Source of the DNA: Sphingobium wenxiniae
Lineage (GTDB): Bacteria > Pseudomonadota > Alphaproteobacteria > Sphingomonadales > Sphingomonadaceae
DNA: 64,000 bases
Reading direction: 5' to 3'
NCBI RefSeq assembly: GCF_007830065.1
Contig: NZ_VLKK01000004.1
Coordinates: 62,001-126,000 of the forward strand
The translations under genes and the position numbers were made by a program. The notes beneath the pieces were generated by a model, which had not been told where the DNA came from, searched no databases, and worked only from the letters and a program-made list of their open reading frames with translations. Below, one piece after another: positions 34,733 through 44,007 of this stretch (position 1 is its first letter; the number at the start of each line of letters is the position of its first letter).

Positions 34733-35805
34733 TGCTCTACTGGCTTGCCCAGACACTGGATTTCGCGGGGATTTTCAACCTCGTTCGCTATCTGAGCTTC
34801 CGGGCGGGCGCGTCGATCGCCACGGCCCTGCTGATCGGCCTTGTCATCGGGCCGCGCTTTATCGGCTGGCTGCGCGTGCGTCAGGGCAAAGGCCAGCCGA
34901 TCCGCGACGACGGCCCGCAAAGCCATCTCGCCAAGCGGGGCACGCCGACCATGGGCGGGCTGATGATCCTCACGTCGATGATCGTGTCGGTGCTGCTGTG
35001 GATGAATCTGTCGTCCGTCTACGTGTGGGCTTGCCTGTTCGTGACGCTGGGTTTCGGCGCGATCGGCTTCCTCGATGATTACGACAAGGTGACGAAGGCC
35101 AGCCACAAGGGGCTTTCGGGCAAGGTACGCCTGTTGTTCGAGTTCCTGATCGCGGGTTTCGCGGCGTGGATGATCGTCAACCATCATGGCAATACTGCGC
35201 TGTACGTGCCCTTCTATAACGGTCCGGCAATTGAGCTGGGACCGTTCTATTTCTTGTTCGCGGCCTTCGTGATCGTGGCGTTCGGCAATGCGGTGAACCT
35301 GACCGACGGGCTGGACGGCCTTGCTTCGATGCCGGTCATCATCGCCTCGCTGGCCTTCATGCTGATCGTCTATCTGGTGGGCCGCGCCGACTTCGCCACC
35401 TATCTGGGCATCCCGCATGTGCCGGGCGCCGGCGATCTCACCATCCTGTGCGGCGCGATCATCGGGGCGGGCCTTGCCTTCCTCTGGTTCAACGCGCCGC
35501 CCGCCGCCGTCTTCATGGGCGATACGGGGAGCCTCGCGCTGGGCGGCACCATCGGCGTGATTGCCGTCACCGCGCATCATGAAATCGTGCTGGGCATCAT
35601 CGGCGGTCTGTTCGTGGTGGAAGCGATGAGCGTCATCATCCAGGTCTTCTTCTACAAGCGGACCGGCAAACGCGTATTCAAGATGGCGCCGATCCACCAT
35701 CATTTCGAGCAGTTGGGCTGGGCCGAGCCGACCGTCGTGATCCGTTTCTGGATCATCGCCTTCGTGCTGGCGCTCGCCGGCCTTGCCACGCTGAAGCTGA
35801 GATAA
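34732..35805 (+). CDS. mraY: Phospho-MurNAc-pentapeptide transferase
   Basis: MraY (357 residues) transfers phospho-MurNAc-pentapeptide to undecaprenyl phosphate, forming lipid I in the inner membrane. About ten helices are seen, with conserved cytoplasmic motifs [59 protein letters not shown] and [15 protein letters not shown]. These include the catalytic aspartates and the HHH loop. Confidence 0.98.
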   Translation: MLYWLAQTLDFAGIFNLVRYLSFRAGASIATALLIGLVIGPRFIGWLRVRQGKGQPIRDDGPQSHLAKRGTPTMGGLMILTSMIVSVLLWMNLSSVYVWACLFVTLGFGAIGFLDDYDKVTKASHKGLSGKVRLLFEFLIAGFAAWMIVNHHGNTALYVPFYNGPAIELGPFYFLFAAFVIVAFGNAVNLTDGLDGLASMPVIIASLAFMLIVYLVGRADFATYLGIPHVPGAGDLTILCGAIIGAGLAFLWFNAPPAAVFMGDTGSLALGGTIGVIAVTAHHEIVLGIIGGLFVVEAMSVIIQVFFYKRTGKRVFKMAPIHHHFEQLGWAEPTVVIRFWIIAFVLALAGLATLKLR

Positions 35806-35808
35806 GGG

Positions 35809-37122
35809 ATGGGGATCGTCTCGAATGTCTTCGCGGGCAAGCGGTATGCGGTGCTGGGGCTGGCGCGGTCGGGTCTGGCCACGGTCGAGACGCTGGCAGC
35901 CAGCGGCGCGATAGTGGTTGCGTGGGACAGCCGGGAGGAAGCGCGCGCAGCCGTCGCCGACAAGGCGGAGCTGGCTGACCCGGCGGAAATCGACCTCAAG
36001 GGCTTCGACGGCGTGGTCGTGTCGCCGGGCGTGCCGCTCAACCGTCACCCCATCGCGATGCAGGCGAAGCTGGCGGGCGTGCCGATCATCGGCGACATCG
36101 AACTGTTCGCGCTCGCCCGGCCGACGCTGCCGCCGCACAAGGTGGTCGGCATCACCGGCACAAACGGCAAGTCGACCACCACGGCGCTGATCCACCATAT
36201 CATCGAGCAGGCGGGCTATCCCACGCGGATGGGCGGCAATATCGGCCTGCCGATCCTGGGGCAGGAGCCGCTGGAGCCGAACCTGAAAGGGGTGGGCGTC
36301 TATGTGCTCGAACTGTCGAGCTATCAGATCGACCTGACCCACAGCCTCGATTGCGACGTGGCGGTGCTGCTCAACATCACGCCCGATCATCTCGACCGCT
36401 ATAATGGATTCGAGGGCTATGTGGCGTCCAAGGCGCGCTTGTTTGCGATGCAGTCATCGGACGGTGTTGCGATTATCGATGCTGCTACTGAAGCAAAGCA
36501 TCAGATTTTGGATGACTGGTCTGGACATGAAGCTATCGAAATCGATAGCGTCAATGTGACAGATCAATCAGCTTGGCCATCGCTCCAGGGTCCGCACAAC
36601 CTGCAAAATGCCCGGGCGGCGATTGCGTGCTGCCGTACACTTGGCATAGATTTGCCCACGATATTTAACGCCCTCGCCAGCTTCGCCAGCCTGCCCCATC
36701 GTATGCAGGCCGTCCGTACGCTGAACGGCGTCCTCTACGTCAACGACAGCAAGGCGACCAATCCCGCCTCGACCGCGCCTGCCTTGGCGGCCTTTCCGCC
36801 GGTGAACGGGCGTCCTCGCATTCACTGGATCGTCGGCGGCCTGGCCAAGACCGACAATCTGGACGAGTGTGCGCCCCGGTTCGGCAATGTCGCGCACGCC
36901 TATACCATCGGCGAGGCGGGGCATATGTTCGCCGACCTGCTGCGCTCGCATATGGCGGTGGACGACAGCGAGATGCTATCGGCCGCCGTTCGCCGTGCGG
37001 CGCGGGTGGCGCAGCCGGGCGATGTGGTGCTGCTGTCGCCCGCCTGTGCGAGTTTCGACCAGTTCCGCGATTTCGAAGCGCGCGGCGATGCCTTCGCCGC
37101 TGCCGTCGCGGCGCTGGAATAG
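35809..37122 (+). CDS. murD: UDP-MurNAc-L-Ala:D-glutamate ligase
   Basis: MurD (437 residues) adds D-glutamate to UDP-MurNAc-L-Ala. AVLGLARSGLATVETLAASG begins the UDP-binding domain; VVGITGTNGKSTTTALIHHI is the ATP loop; LELSSYQIDLTHSL, NITPDHLDRYNGFEGYVASK and NDSKATNPASTAPAL follow. About residues 220–285 (36466–36660) use AT-rich codons (TCA, GCT, ACT, GGA, GAT) unlike the rest of the gene, although the protein sequence still looks in frame and continuous. Confidence 0.96.
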   Translation: MGIVSNVFAGKRYAVLGLARSGLATVETLAASGAIVVAWDSREEARAAVADKAELADPAEIDLKGFDGVVVSPGVPLNRHPIAMQAKLAGVPIIGDIELFALARPTLPPHKVVGITGTNGKSTTTALIHHIIEQAGYPTRMGGNIGLPILGQEPLEPNLKGVGVYVLELSSYQIDLTHSLDCDVAVLLNITPDHLDRYNGFEGYVASKARLFAMQSSDGVAIIDAATEAKHQILDDWSGHEAIEIDSVNVTDQSAWPSLQGPHNLQNARAAIACCRTLGIDLPTIFNALASFASLPHRMQAVRTLNGVLYVNDSKATNPASTAPALAAFPPVNGRPRIHWIVGGLAKTDNLDECAPRFGNVAHAYTIGEAGHMFADLLRSHMAVDDSEMLSAAVRRAARVAQPGDVVLLSPACASFDQFRDFEARGDAFAAAVAALE

Positions 37123-37155
37123 GGTCCGGCGGACAGAAGGAAGGGGCGAGCAGGC

Positions 37156-38358
37156 ATGTTCAGGGCAGGGGAATTGGTGAAGGGCTTCAAGTCCCGCACC
37201 GTGCCGCGCGAACGGACGGCGCTCGCCATCTGGTTCTGGGAAATCGACCGTGTGCTGCTGTCGCTGATCGTCGCGCTGATGGCCGTCGGGCTGGTCGCGG
37301 TCGCCGCTGCCTCGCCGGTCGCCGCCATCGACCGTTCGACCGCCACGATCACGGTCAACTCGCTGGTCTATTTCTATCGCCAGCTCATGTGGGTAGGACT
37401 GGGCCTGCCGATCATGCTGGTGATCTCCATGCTTCCCCGCCCGCAGGCGCGGCGTTTCGCGGTCATCATGTGTTTCTTGTTCGTGCTGGCGCTTCTTCTG
37501 GTTCCCGTGCTGGGATCGACCGTCAACGGCGCGAAGCGGTGGATCGACCTGCCCGGCTTTCGTTTTCAGCCCTCCGAATTCCTCAAGCCGGTCTATGTGG
37601 TGACGATGGCGTGGCTGTTGTCGTTGCGGGGACAGGACCAGACGCTGCCGGTCATTCCGCTGACCGGCGTGGTCACGGCCTTCGTCGCGCTGATCCTGAT
37701 GCGTCAGCCGGATTTTGGACAGACGGTGATCTTCGCGGCGTGCTGGGGGTGCCTGCTGCTGCTGTCGGGGGTGTCTATGCGCTTCATCGGCACGATGGCC
37801 GGGCTGGGCCTGGGCGGGCTGGTGGCGATGTATATGTTCTACGAAAACGGGCGGCAGCGCATCAACGACTTCCTCGGCATCGGCGTCGATCAATCGGTCG
37901 GACCGGACCAGACGGACCTTGCCTATCGCACCATCACCCATGGCGGTTTCATGGGTGTGGGTCCGGGCGGCGGGCAGAACAAGTTTCGCCTGCCCGAAGC
38001 GCATACCGATTATATCTTCTCGGTGATCGGGGAAGAGTTCGGCCTGCTCGCCTGTATCGCCATCGCGGTGCTGTATCTCGCCATCATCGTTCGCGTGCTC
38101 CTGCGCCTGCTGGATGAGGAGGATAATTTCACGATCCTCGCCGCGGCGGGCCTTACCACCCAGTTCGGTTTGCAGGCGATCATCAACATGGGCGTCAACG
38201 CCCAGATTTTTCCGTCGAAGGGCATGACGCTGCCCTTTATCAGCTATGGCGGCTCCTCTATGCTGGCGCTTTGTATCGGGGTAGGCCTGTTGCTCGCATT
38301 CACGCGGCGCAACCCCTTCATGGGGCGGCATACCGTCGTCAAATGGAGTGGCCGATGA
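37156..38358 (+). CDS. ftsW: Peptidoglycan glycosyltransferase FtsW (SEDS)
   Basis: FtsW (400 residues) is the septal glycan polymerase working with FtsI. About ten membrane helices are visible. SEDS motifs include LVPVLGSTVNGAKRWIDLPG, FQPSEFLKPVYVV, LLMRQPDFGQT-type sequence (ILMRQPDFGQTVIF), and GMTLPFISYGGSSMLALC near the end. It follows murD by 33 nt and overlaps murG by 4 nt (ATGA). Confidence 0.96.
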   Translation: MFRAGELVKGFKSRTVPRERTALAIWFWEIDRVLLSLIVALMAVGLVAVAAASPVAAIDRSTATITVNSLVYFYRQLMWVGLGLPIMLVISMLPRPQARRFAVIMCFLFVLALLLVPVLGSTVNGAKRWIDLPGFRFQPSEFLKPVYVVTMAWLLSLRGQDQTLPVIPLTGVVTAFVALILMRQPDFGQTVIFAACWGCLLLLSGVSMRFIGTMAGLGLGGLVAMYMFYENGRQRINDFLGIGVDQSVGPDQTDLAYRTITHGGFMGVGPGGGQNKFRLPEAHTDYIFSVIGEEFGLLACIAIAVLYLAIIVRVLLRLLDEEDNFTILAAAGLTTQFGLQAIINMGVNAQIFPSKGMTLPFISYGGSSMLALCIGVGLLLAFTRRNPFMGRHTVVKWSGR

Positions 38359-39521
38359 GCATTTCCCGTCACTTCGTCCTCGCCGCCGGCGGGACGGGCG
38401 GTCATATGATTCCCGCCCATGCCGTCGCCGAAGAGCTGATGGCGCGGGGCCATCATGTCGCGCTGGTGACGGATGAGCGTGGCGCGAAGATCCCCGGCAT
38501 CTTCGACAAGGCGCAGGTTCATGTGCTGCCCGCCGGCCGCATGACCAGCAATCCGAAAAGCTGGCCGGGCGCCTTGAAGGCGATCCTCGCCGGACGGGCC
38601 ATGGCGCGGCGCCTGAATGATACGTTCCGGCCGACCGCCGTGGTGGGCTTTGGCGGCTATCCGGCCATGCCTGCGCTGCTGGGGGCGCTGGCCGATGGCA
38701 TCCCCACCGCGATCCATGAGCAGAACGCCGTGCTGGGTCGCGTCAACCGCCTGTTGGCGAGCCGGGTCGATGCGATCGCGACCGCTTATCCGGTGGTCGA
38801 ACGGCTCAAGGACAAATATGCGGCCAAGGTGCACCTGATCGGCAATCCGGTGCGCGAGGAGGTCAAGTTGTTGCGGGACGAGGAATTTCCCGCACTGACC
38901 GACGAAAGCGTGTTCCGCGTGCTGGTGATCGGCGGCAGTCAGGGCGCGACCGTCCTGTCGAGCGTCGTGCCGGACGGCCTTGGCATGTTGCCGTTGAGCC
39001 TGCGCCGGCGTCTGCAAGTGACGCAGCAATGCCGCGCCGAGGATATAGAGCGCGTCCGCAAGCTCTATGCCGACCTTGAAATCCCCGCCGATCTGGCGAC
39101 TTATTTCAACGATGTGCCGGAAAAGCTGGGCTGGTCGCATCTCGTCATCGCGCGGGCGGGCGCTTCGACGCTGGCGGAACTGACCTGCGCGGGGCGTCCC
39201 GCCATCCTCGTTCCGCTGCCCAGCGCCATGGACGATCACCAGACCGCCAATGCCCGCGAAATGACCGAGGCGGGCGGCGCGCGCACCATAAGGCAGGCGC
39301 ACTTCACAGCGGTCGAACTCGCCAAGCAGATGCAGAAGATGGCGATGGAGCCGGGCGCTCTCCAGAACGCGGCCAGACGCGCCCGGGCCTGCGGCCGTCC
39401 CGATGCCGCGCGCGACATGGCGGACCTGCTGGAAAGCATCGGGTCCGCGCCCATTCTCAACGATCCGGTTCGCGTCGGCCCGACGCCGACCAGCCTCAAT
39501 TTGCAGGGCGTGCCTGCATGA
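38355..39521 (+). CDS. murG: UDP-GlcNAc:lipid I GlcNAc transferase
   Basis: MurG (388 residues) converts lipid I to lipid II on the inner face of the membrane. The N-terminal loop HFVLAAGGTGGHMIPAHAVA, GFGGYPAMPALLGAL, IHEQNAVLGRVNRLLA, VIGGSQGATVLSSVVP and ARAGASTLAELTCAGRPAIL are all family motifs. I chose the start at 38355, which overlaps the ftsW stop. The stop is followed by a family A palindromic repeat. Confidence 0.97.
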   Translation: MSISRHFVLAAGGTGGHMIPAHAVAEELMARGHHVALVTDERGAKIPGIFDKAQVHVLPAGRMTSNPKSWPGALKAILAGRAMARRLNDTFRPTAVVGFGGYPAMPALLGALADGIPTAIHEQNAVLGRVNRLLASRVDAIATAYPVVERLKDKYAAKVHLIGNPVREEVKLLRDEEFPALTDESVFRVLVIGGSQGATVLSSVVPDGLGMLPLSLRRRLQVTQQCRAEDIERVRKLYADLEIPADLATYFNDVPEKLGWSHLVIARAGASTLAELTCAGRPAILVPLPSAMDDHQTANAREMTEAGGARTIRQAHFTAVELAKQMQKMAMEPGALQNAARRARACGRPDAARDMADLLESIGSAPILNDPVRVGPTPTSLNLQGVPA

Positions 39522-39534
39522 CGGCGCCTCTTTT

Positions 39535-39624
39535 TCGTCATGCCAGCGAACGCTGGCATCTCACTTCTTCTTTCCCGGTCGCTCTTCAAGAAAAGAGAGA
39601 TCCCGGCTTCCGCCGGGATGACGG
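39535..39624. repeat. Palindromic intergenic repeat, family A copy 3
   Basis: The left arm CGTCATGCCAGCGAACGCTG is an imperfect inverse of the right arm GGCTTCCGCCGGGATGACGG. It is the same family as the copies at 3043 and 13165. It occupies nearly the whole murG–murC gap, inside an otherwise overlapping operon. Confidence 0.8.
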
Positions 39625-39645
39625 TGATGTTTCGGAGATAAAGGC

Positions 39646-41067
39646 ATGAAGGGTGTCGGCACCGACATCGGCACGATCCATTTCATCGGTATTGGCGGCA
39701 TAGGCATGTCCGGCATCGCCGAGGTGATGCATAATCTGGGTTACAAGGTTCAGGGGAGCGATGTGGCCGAAGGCTATGTCGTGGAGGGCCTGCGCCAGAA
39801 GGGCATTGCCGTGATGATCGGCCATAGGGCGGAAAATCTGGGCGACGCTGCCGTGGTGGTGACCTCCACAGCTATCAAGCGGGGCAATCCCGAAGTCGAA
39901 CTGGCGCTGGAGAAGCGCGTGCCTGTCATCCGCCGCGCGGAGATGTTGGCGGAATTGATGCGCCTCAGGTCGACGGTCGCGGTCGCGGGGACTCACGGCA
40001 AGACCACCACGACCTCCATGATCGCGGCCCTGCTGGACGCTGGCGGGGTCGATCCGACGGTTATCAACGGCGGCATCATCAACAGCTACGGCTCTAACGC
40101 GCGTCTGGGCAACAGCGAGTGGATGGTGGTGGAGGCGGACGAAAGCGACGGCAGCTTCCTGCGGCTGGACGGCACCATTGCGGTCGTGACCAATATCGAT
40201 CCCGAACATCTCGATCATTATGGCGATTTCGACGCGGTGAAGGACGCCTTCGTCGAGTTTGTCGAGAATGTGCCCTTCTACGGCGCGGCCCTGCTGTGCC
40301 TCGACCATCCCGAAGTGCAGGCGATCCTGCCGCGCGTGCAGGACCGGCGCATCGTGACCTACGGCTTTTCCGCGCAGGCCGACATTCGCGGCGAAAATGT
40401 GCAGCCGATCCCCGGCGGCAACCGTTTCGACGTGCAGATCCGCGAGCGCGACGGCTCCATCCGTCGCATCGAGGGCATCGAAATGCCGATGCCGGGCCGC
40501 CATAATGTGCTCAACGCCATGGCCGCCATCGGCGTGGCGCTGCACATGGGCATTGAAGACGCGGTCATCCGCACCGGCTTCGCCAAGTTCGGCGGGGTCA
40601 AGCGCCGCTTCACCAAGGTCGGGGAAATCCCGGCCGCCCAAGGCGTCGCGACCGTTATCGACGATTACGGCCACCATCCGGTCGAGATCAAAGCCGTGCT
40701 CGCCGCCGCCCGCGAAGGTGCCAAAGGCCGCGTCATCGCCGTGGTCCAGCCGCACCGCTTCACCCGCCTGCGCGACCTGATGGACGAGTTCCAGCAGGCG
40801 TTCAACGACGCGGACATTGTCTATGCTGCGCCGGTTTATCCTGCGGGCGAGCAACCGATCGAGGGCGTGGACAGCGCCGCGCTGGTCGAGGGGTTGAAAC
40901 GCCGGGGCCACCGCGCAGCCTTCACCGTGGAAGGCGCGGACGATCTCGCCCGCCTGATCGCTCCGGACGTGCAGGCCGATGACATAATAATCTGCCTTGG
41001 CGCGGGCGACATCACCAAATGGGCGGCGGGCCTTGCGCCGGCCATCGCGGGGAAGGAAGCGGCCTGA
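39646..41067 (+). CDS. murC: UDP-N-acetylmuramate:L-alanine ligase
   Basis: MurC (473 residues) adds the first amino acid, L-alanine, to UDP-MurNAc. [20 protein letters not shown] is the UDP-binding loop, [20 protein letters not shown] the ATP loop, and [20 protein letters not shown] plus [20 protein letters not shown] the central domain. [20 protein letters not shown] and [17 protein letters not shown] complete the family pattern. The start is separated from murG by a repeat. Confidence 0.97.
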   Translation: MKGVGTDIGTIHFIGIGGIGMSGIAEVMHNLGYKVQGSDVAEGYVVEGLRQKGIAVMIGHRAENLGDAAVVVTSTAIKRGNPEVELALEKRVPVIRRAEMLAELMRLRSTVAVAGTHGKTTTTSMIAALLDAGGVDPTVINGGIINSYGSNARLGNSEWMVVEADESDGSFLRLDGTIAVVTNIDPEHLDHYGDFDAVKDAFVEFVENVPFYGAALLCLDHPEVQAILPRVQDRRIVTYGFSAQADIRGENVQPIPGGNRFDVQIRERDGSIRRIEGIEMPMPGRHNVLNAMAAIGVALHMGIEDAVIRTGFAKFGGVKRRFTKVGEIPAAQGVATVIDDYGHHPVEIKAVLAAAREGAKGRVIAVVQPHRFTRLRDLMDEFQQAFNDADIVYAAPVYPAGEQPIEGVDSAALVEGLKRRGHRAAFTVEGADDLARLIAPDVQADDIIICLGAGDITKWAAGLAPAIAGKEAA

Positions 41068-41098
41068 CATGACGCGCACGCCTTCCCTTCATTCCTGC

Positions 41099-41183
41099 CG
41101 TCATGCTGAACGTGTTTCAGCATCCATTTCTTCTCACGCGACTCCGTTCGCGGCGGCGCGGAGAATCCTGAACCGGGTTCAGA
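41099..41183. repeat. Palindromic intergenic repeat, family C
   Basis: CGTCATGCTGAACGTGTTTC followed by AGCATCC is the inverse of the right end GAATCCTGAACCGGGTTCAG. It fills the murC–murB gap. It is distinct from family A but shares the opening GTCATGC. Confidence 0.7.
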
Positions 41184-41211
41184 GTGAAGATTATAGCGAG
41201 AACGCGCCGTC

Positions 41212-42126
41212 ATGACCGGCATTGCGCCTTTGCCGGAGGAGGCCATGCCTGCCGTGCGCGGCACGCTCAAGGCGCAGGCTCCGCTGGCGCCGCTCGTCTG
41301 GTTCAAGGCGGGCGGCGCGGCGCAATGGCTGTTCGAGCCGAAGGACGCCGAAGACCTGGCCGATTTCCTGCGCTTGTCGGACCCGTCCATTCCCGTCATG
41401 GCGCTGGGCCTTGGCTCCAACCTGATCGTGCGGGACGGCGGCGTGCCCGGCGTGGTCGTGCGGCTGGGCAAGCCCTTCGCAAAGGTGGAGCAGATGGATG
41501 CCGTCACCCTGCGCTGCGGCGGCGGCGCATCGGGCATCCTGGTATCCTCGACCGCGCGCGATGCGGGCATCGGGGGCCTTGAGTTCCTGCGTTCCATCCC
41601 CGGCACGGTCGGCGGTTTCGTGCGGATGAACGGCGGGGCCTATGGCCGCGAAACCTGCGACATACTCGTGGAGTGCGAGGTGGTGCTGCGTTCGGGCGAG
41701 CGCGTCACGCTGCCGCTCGATGCGCTGGGCTACACCTATCGCCACAGCACGCTGCCCGAAGACGCCGTGGTGGTGAGCGCCCTGTTCCGGGGCGTGTCGG
41801 GAGAACCCGCCGCGATCCAGGCGGAGATGGACCGTATTGCCGCCGCGCGCGAGGAAAGCCAGCCTCTCCGCAGCAAGACGGGCGGATCGACTTTCAAGAA
41901 TCCGGCAGGGCACAAGGCATGGGCGCTGGTCGATGAAGCCGGATGCCGGGGCCTCAAGTTGGGCGGCGCGCAGATTTCGGAAAAGCATACGAATTTCCTC
42001 CTCAATCTTGGCGATGCGACCAGCGCCGATATCGAGGCGTTGGGCGAAGAAGTCCGTCGCCGCGTTCGGGAAAAGAGCGGCATCGAATTGGAGTGGGAGA
42101 TTCAACGCGTGGGTGAGAAGAAGTGA
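41212..42126 (+). CDS. murB: UDP-N-acetylenolpyruvoylglucosamine reductase
   Basis: MurB (304 residues) is the FAD enzyme that makes UDP-MurNAc. WFKAGGAAQWLFEPKDAEDL and LGLGSNLIVRDGGVPGVVVR bind FAD; IGGLEFLRSIPGTVGGFVRM and NGGAYGRETCDI follow. YRHSTLPED and LRSKTGGSTFKNPAGHKAW include the active-site serine; the latter and the shorter loop fit the type II MurB class. The stop overlaps ddl (GTGA). Confidence 0.96.
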   Translation: MTGIAPLPEEAMPAVRGTLKAQAPLAPLVWFKAGGAAQWLFEPKDAEDLADFLRLSDPSIPVMALGLGSNLIVRDGGVPGVVVRLGKPFAKVEQMDAVTLRCGGGASGILVSSTARDAGIGGLEFLRSIPGTVGGFVRMNGGAYGRETCDILVECEVVLRSGERVTLPLDALGYTYRHSTLPEDAVVVSALFRGVSGEPAAIQAEMDRIAAAREESQPLRSKTGGSTFKNPAGHKAWALVDEAGCRGLKLGGAQISEKHTNFLLNLGDATSADIEALGEEVRRRVREKSGIELEWEIQRVGEKK

Positions 42127-43079
42127 GCCGGGGCCCGTGGCATGTCGCCGTCCTGATGGGCGGCTGGTCGGCGGAGCGCCCCGTCTCGCTCTCGAGCGGG
42201 GAGGGCGTCGCCAAGGCACTGGAATCGCGCGGGCATAGGGTGACGCGGATCGACATGGACCGCGATGTCGCGCTGCGCCTTGCCGAAACCAGACCCGATG
42301 TCGTGTTCAACGCGCTCCATGGCGTTCCGGGCGAGGACGGCACAGTGCAGGGCATGATGGACCTGATGGGCCTGACCTACACGCATTCGGGCCTTGCCAC
42401 TTCGGTCATCGCCATCGATAAGCAGCTCACCAAGCAGGCGCTGGTCCCCCACGGCATCCCCATGCCCGGCGGGCAGATGGTGAAGAGCGAAACCCTGTTC
42501 GAAGGCGACCCGCTGCCGCGCCCCTATGTGGTGAAGCCGGTCAATGAAGGCAGCTCCGTCGGCGTTGCCATCGTGACGGAGAGCGGCAATTACGGCTCGC
42601 CCATCGGCCGCGATGTGGAAGGGCCGTGGTTGCATTTCGACGAACTGCTGGCTGAACCCTATATCCGTGGGCGGGAACTGACGACTGCCGTTCTGGGCGA
42701 GGAGTCGTTGCTGGTCACGGAATTGCGGCCCAAGGGCGGCTTCTACGATTTCGACGCCAAATATACCGACGGCATGACCGAGCATGTCTGCCCGGCCGAC
42801 ATTCCCGACGACATCGCGCAGGCGTGCAAGGCGATCTCGCTACGCGCTCATAAACTGCTGGGCTGCAAGGGCGCGTCGCGTTCCGACTTCCGCTGGGACG
42901 ACTCGCAGGGTATCGAGGGTCTGTTCCTGCTGGAGGTCAACACCCAGCCGGGTATGACGCCGCTCAGCCTCGTGCCCGAACAGGCGGCGAAGCTGGGCAT
43001 AGACTATGCGGAACTGGTCGAGCTGATCGTGGAGGATGCGCTGAAAACGGGGCCGAAAATGGGGGCGTTGAATGAGTGA
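42123..43079 (+). CDS. ddl: D-alanine:D-alanine ligase
   Basis: Ddl (318 residues) is the ATP-grasp enzyme that joins two D-alanines. VAVLMGGWSAERPVSLSSGE is the N-terminal substrate motif; NALHGVPGEDGTVQGMMDLM, YTHSGLATSVIAIDKQLTKQ, VVKPVNEGSSVGVAIV and FLLEVNTQPGMTPLSLVPEQ follow. The last motif contains metal-binding residues. It starts at a GTG overlapping murB and overlaps ftsQ by 8 nt. Confidence 0.96.
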   Translation: MSRGPWHVAVLMGGWSAERPVSLSSGEGVAKALESRGHRVTRIDMDRDVALRLAETRPDVVFNALHGVPGEDGTVQGMMDLMGLTYTHSGLATSVIAIDKQLTKQALVPHGIPMPGGQMVKSETLFEGDPLPRPYVVKPVNEGSSVGVAIVTESGNYGSPIGRDVEGPWLHFDELLAEPYIRGRELTTAVLGEESLLVTELRPKGGFYDFDAKYTDGMTEHVCPADIPDDIAQACKAISLRAHKLLGCKGASRSDFRWDDSQGIEGLFLLEVNTQPGMTPLSLVPEQAAKLGIDYAELVELIVEDALKTGPKMGALNE

Positions 43080-44001
43080 GGCACGGATTCGGCGCGGCGG
43101 CACGGCGCGGCTGACGCGGACGACCTCCGCGCGCGGCAGGGGGCGGGGCCGCATGGTCAAGCAGCGCTCCTGGATCGACCGCGCCATCGCGGCCCTCCCT
43201 ATCAGCGAGGCGACGGTGCAGCGCTTGGCGAGCTGGACCATTGTCGGCATAGCGCTGGTGCTGGCGGGCGGCATCGCCATCATGTTCGGCCTGCCCGGCA
43301 TGGCGCGTCAGGGCGCGGCGGACCTTGCGGCGCGCGCGGGCTTCGAAGTCGAAAAGGTCGAGGTGCGCGGCGTCGAGCGCATGGATGAAATGCCCGTCTA
43401 TAATATCGCGCTGGGACAGGTGGATCGTTCCATGCTGTCGCTCGACCTGCCCAGGGTGCGCGAGGAGATGTTGAAGCTTGGCTGGGTGAAGGACGCGCGC
43501 ATTTCACGCCGCCTTCCCGATACGCTGGTGGTCGATATCGTCGAGCGGGAGCCGGTCGCCGTGTGGCAGAATGCGGGCCGCTTGCAACTGATCGACGTGG
43601 CGGGCGTGGTGCTCCAGGGCGTGTCGCCCGGCGCGATGCCCGACCTGCCGCTGGTCGTGGGACCGAACGCCAATCTCCAGACGGCGGGCCTTAACCGGCT
43701 GATGGAGAATGCGCCTGCCTTGAAGCCCATGCTGGCGGGTGCGACATGGGTCGGCAACCGCCGCTGGGACTTGCGCTTCCAATCGGGCGAGACGCTTTCG
43801 CTGCCGGAAGGGGACAAGGATTCCGCCTCGGCGCTGGTGAATTTCGCGCGGATGGACGGCGTCAATCGCCTGCTGGGCCGGGGCATCGTCAAGTTCGACA
43901 TGCGCGATCCCGACCGTTTCGTGCTCCGCCTGCCGCAGGGGCTGGCGCAGGACAAGCCGGAAGCGGCGGGGGATAAGCCTGCCTCGGACGGAGAGGGATA
44001 A
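43072..44001 (+). CDS. ftsQ: Cell division protein FtsQ
   Basis: FtsQ (309 residues) is a bitopic divisome protein. It has a basic cytoplasmic N-terminus (RGGTARLTRTTSARGRGRGR), one membrane helix (WTIVGIALVLAGGIAIMFGL), a POTRA domain beginning AGFEVEKVEVRGVERM and the FtsQ domain (LGWVKDARISRRLPDTLVVD, IVEREPVAVWQ). The tail is disordered. It scaffolds FtsL and FtsB. The start overlaps ddl. Confidence 0.93.
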   Translation: MSEARIRRGGTARLTRTTSARGRGRGRMVKQRSWIDRAIAALPISEATVQRLASWTIVGIALVLAGGIAIMFGLPGMARQGAADLAARAGFEVEKVEVRGVERMDEMPVYNIALGQVDRSMLSLDLPRVREEMLKLGWVKDARISRRLPDTLVVDIVEREPVAVWQNAGRLQLIDVAGVVLQGVSPGAMPDLPLVVGPNANLQTAGLNRLMENAPALKPMLAGATWVGNRRWDLRFQSGETLSLPEGDKDSASALVNFARMDGVNRLLGRGIVKFDMRDPDRFVLRLPQGLAQDKPEAAGDKPASDGEG

Positions 44002-44007
44002 GGCGCC

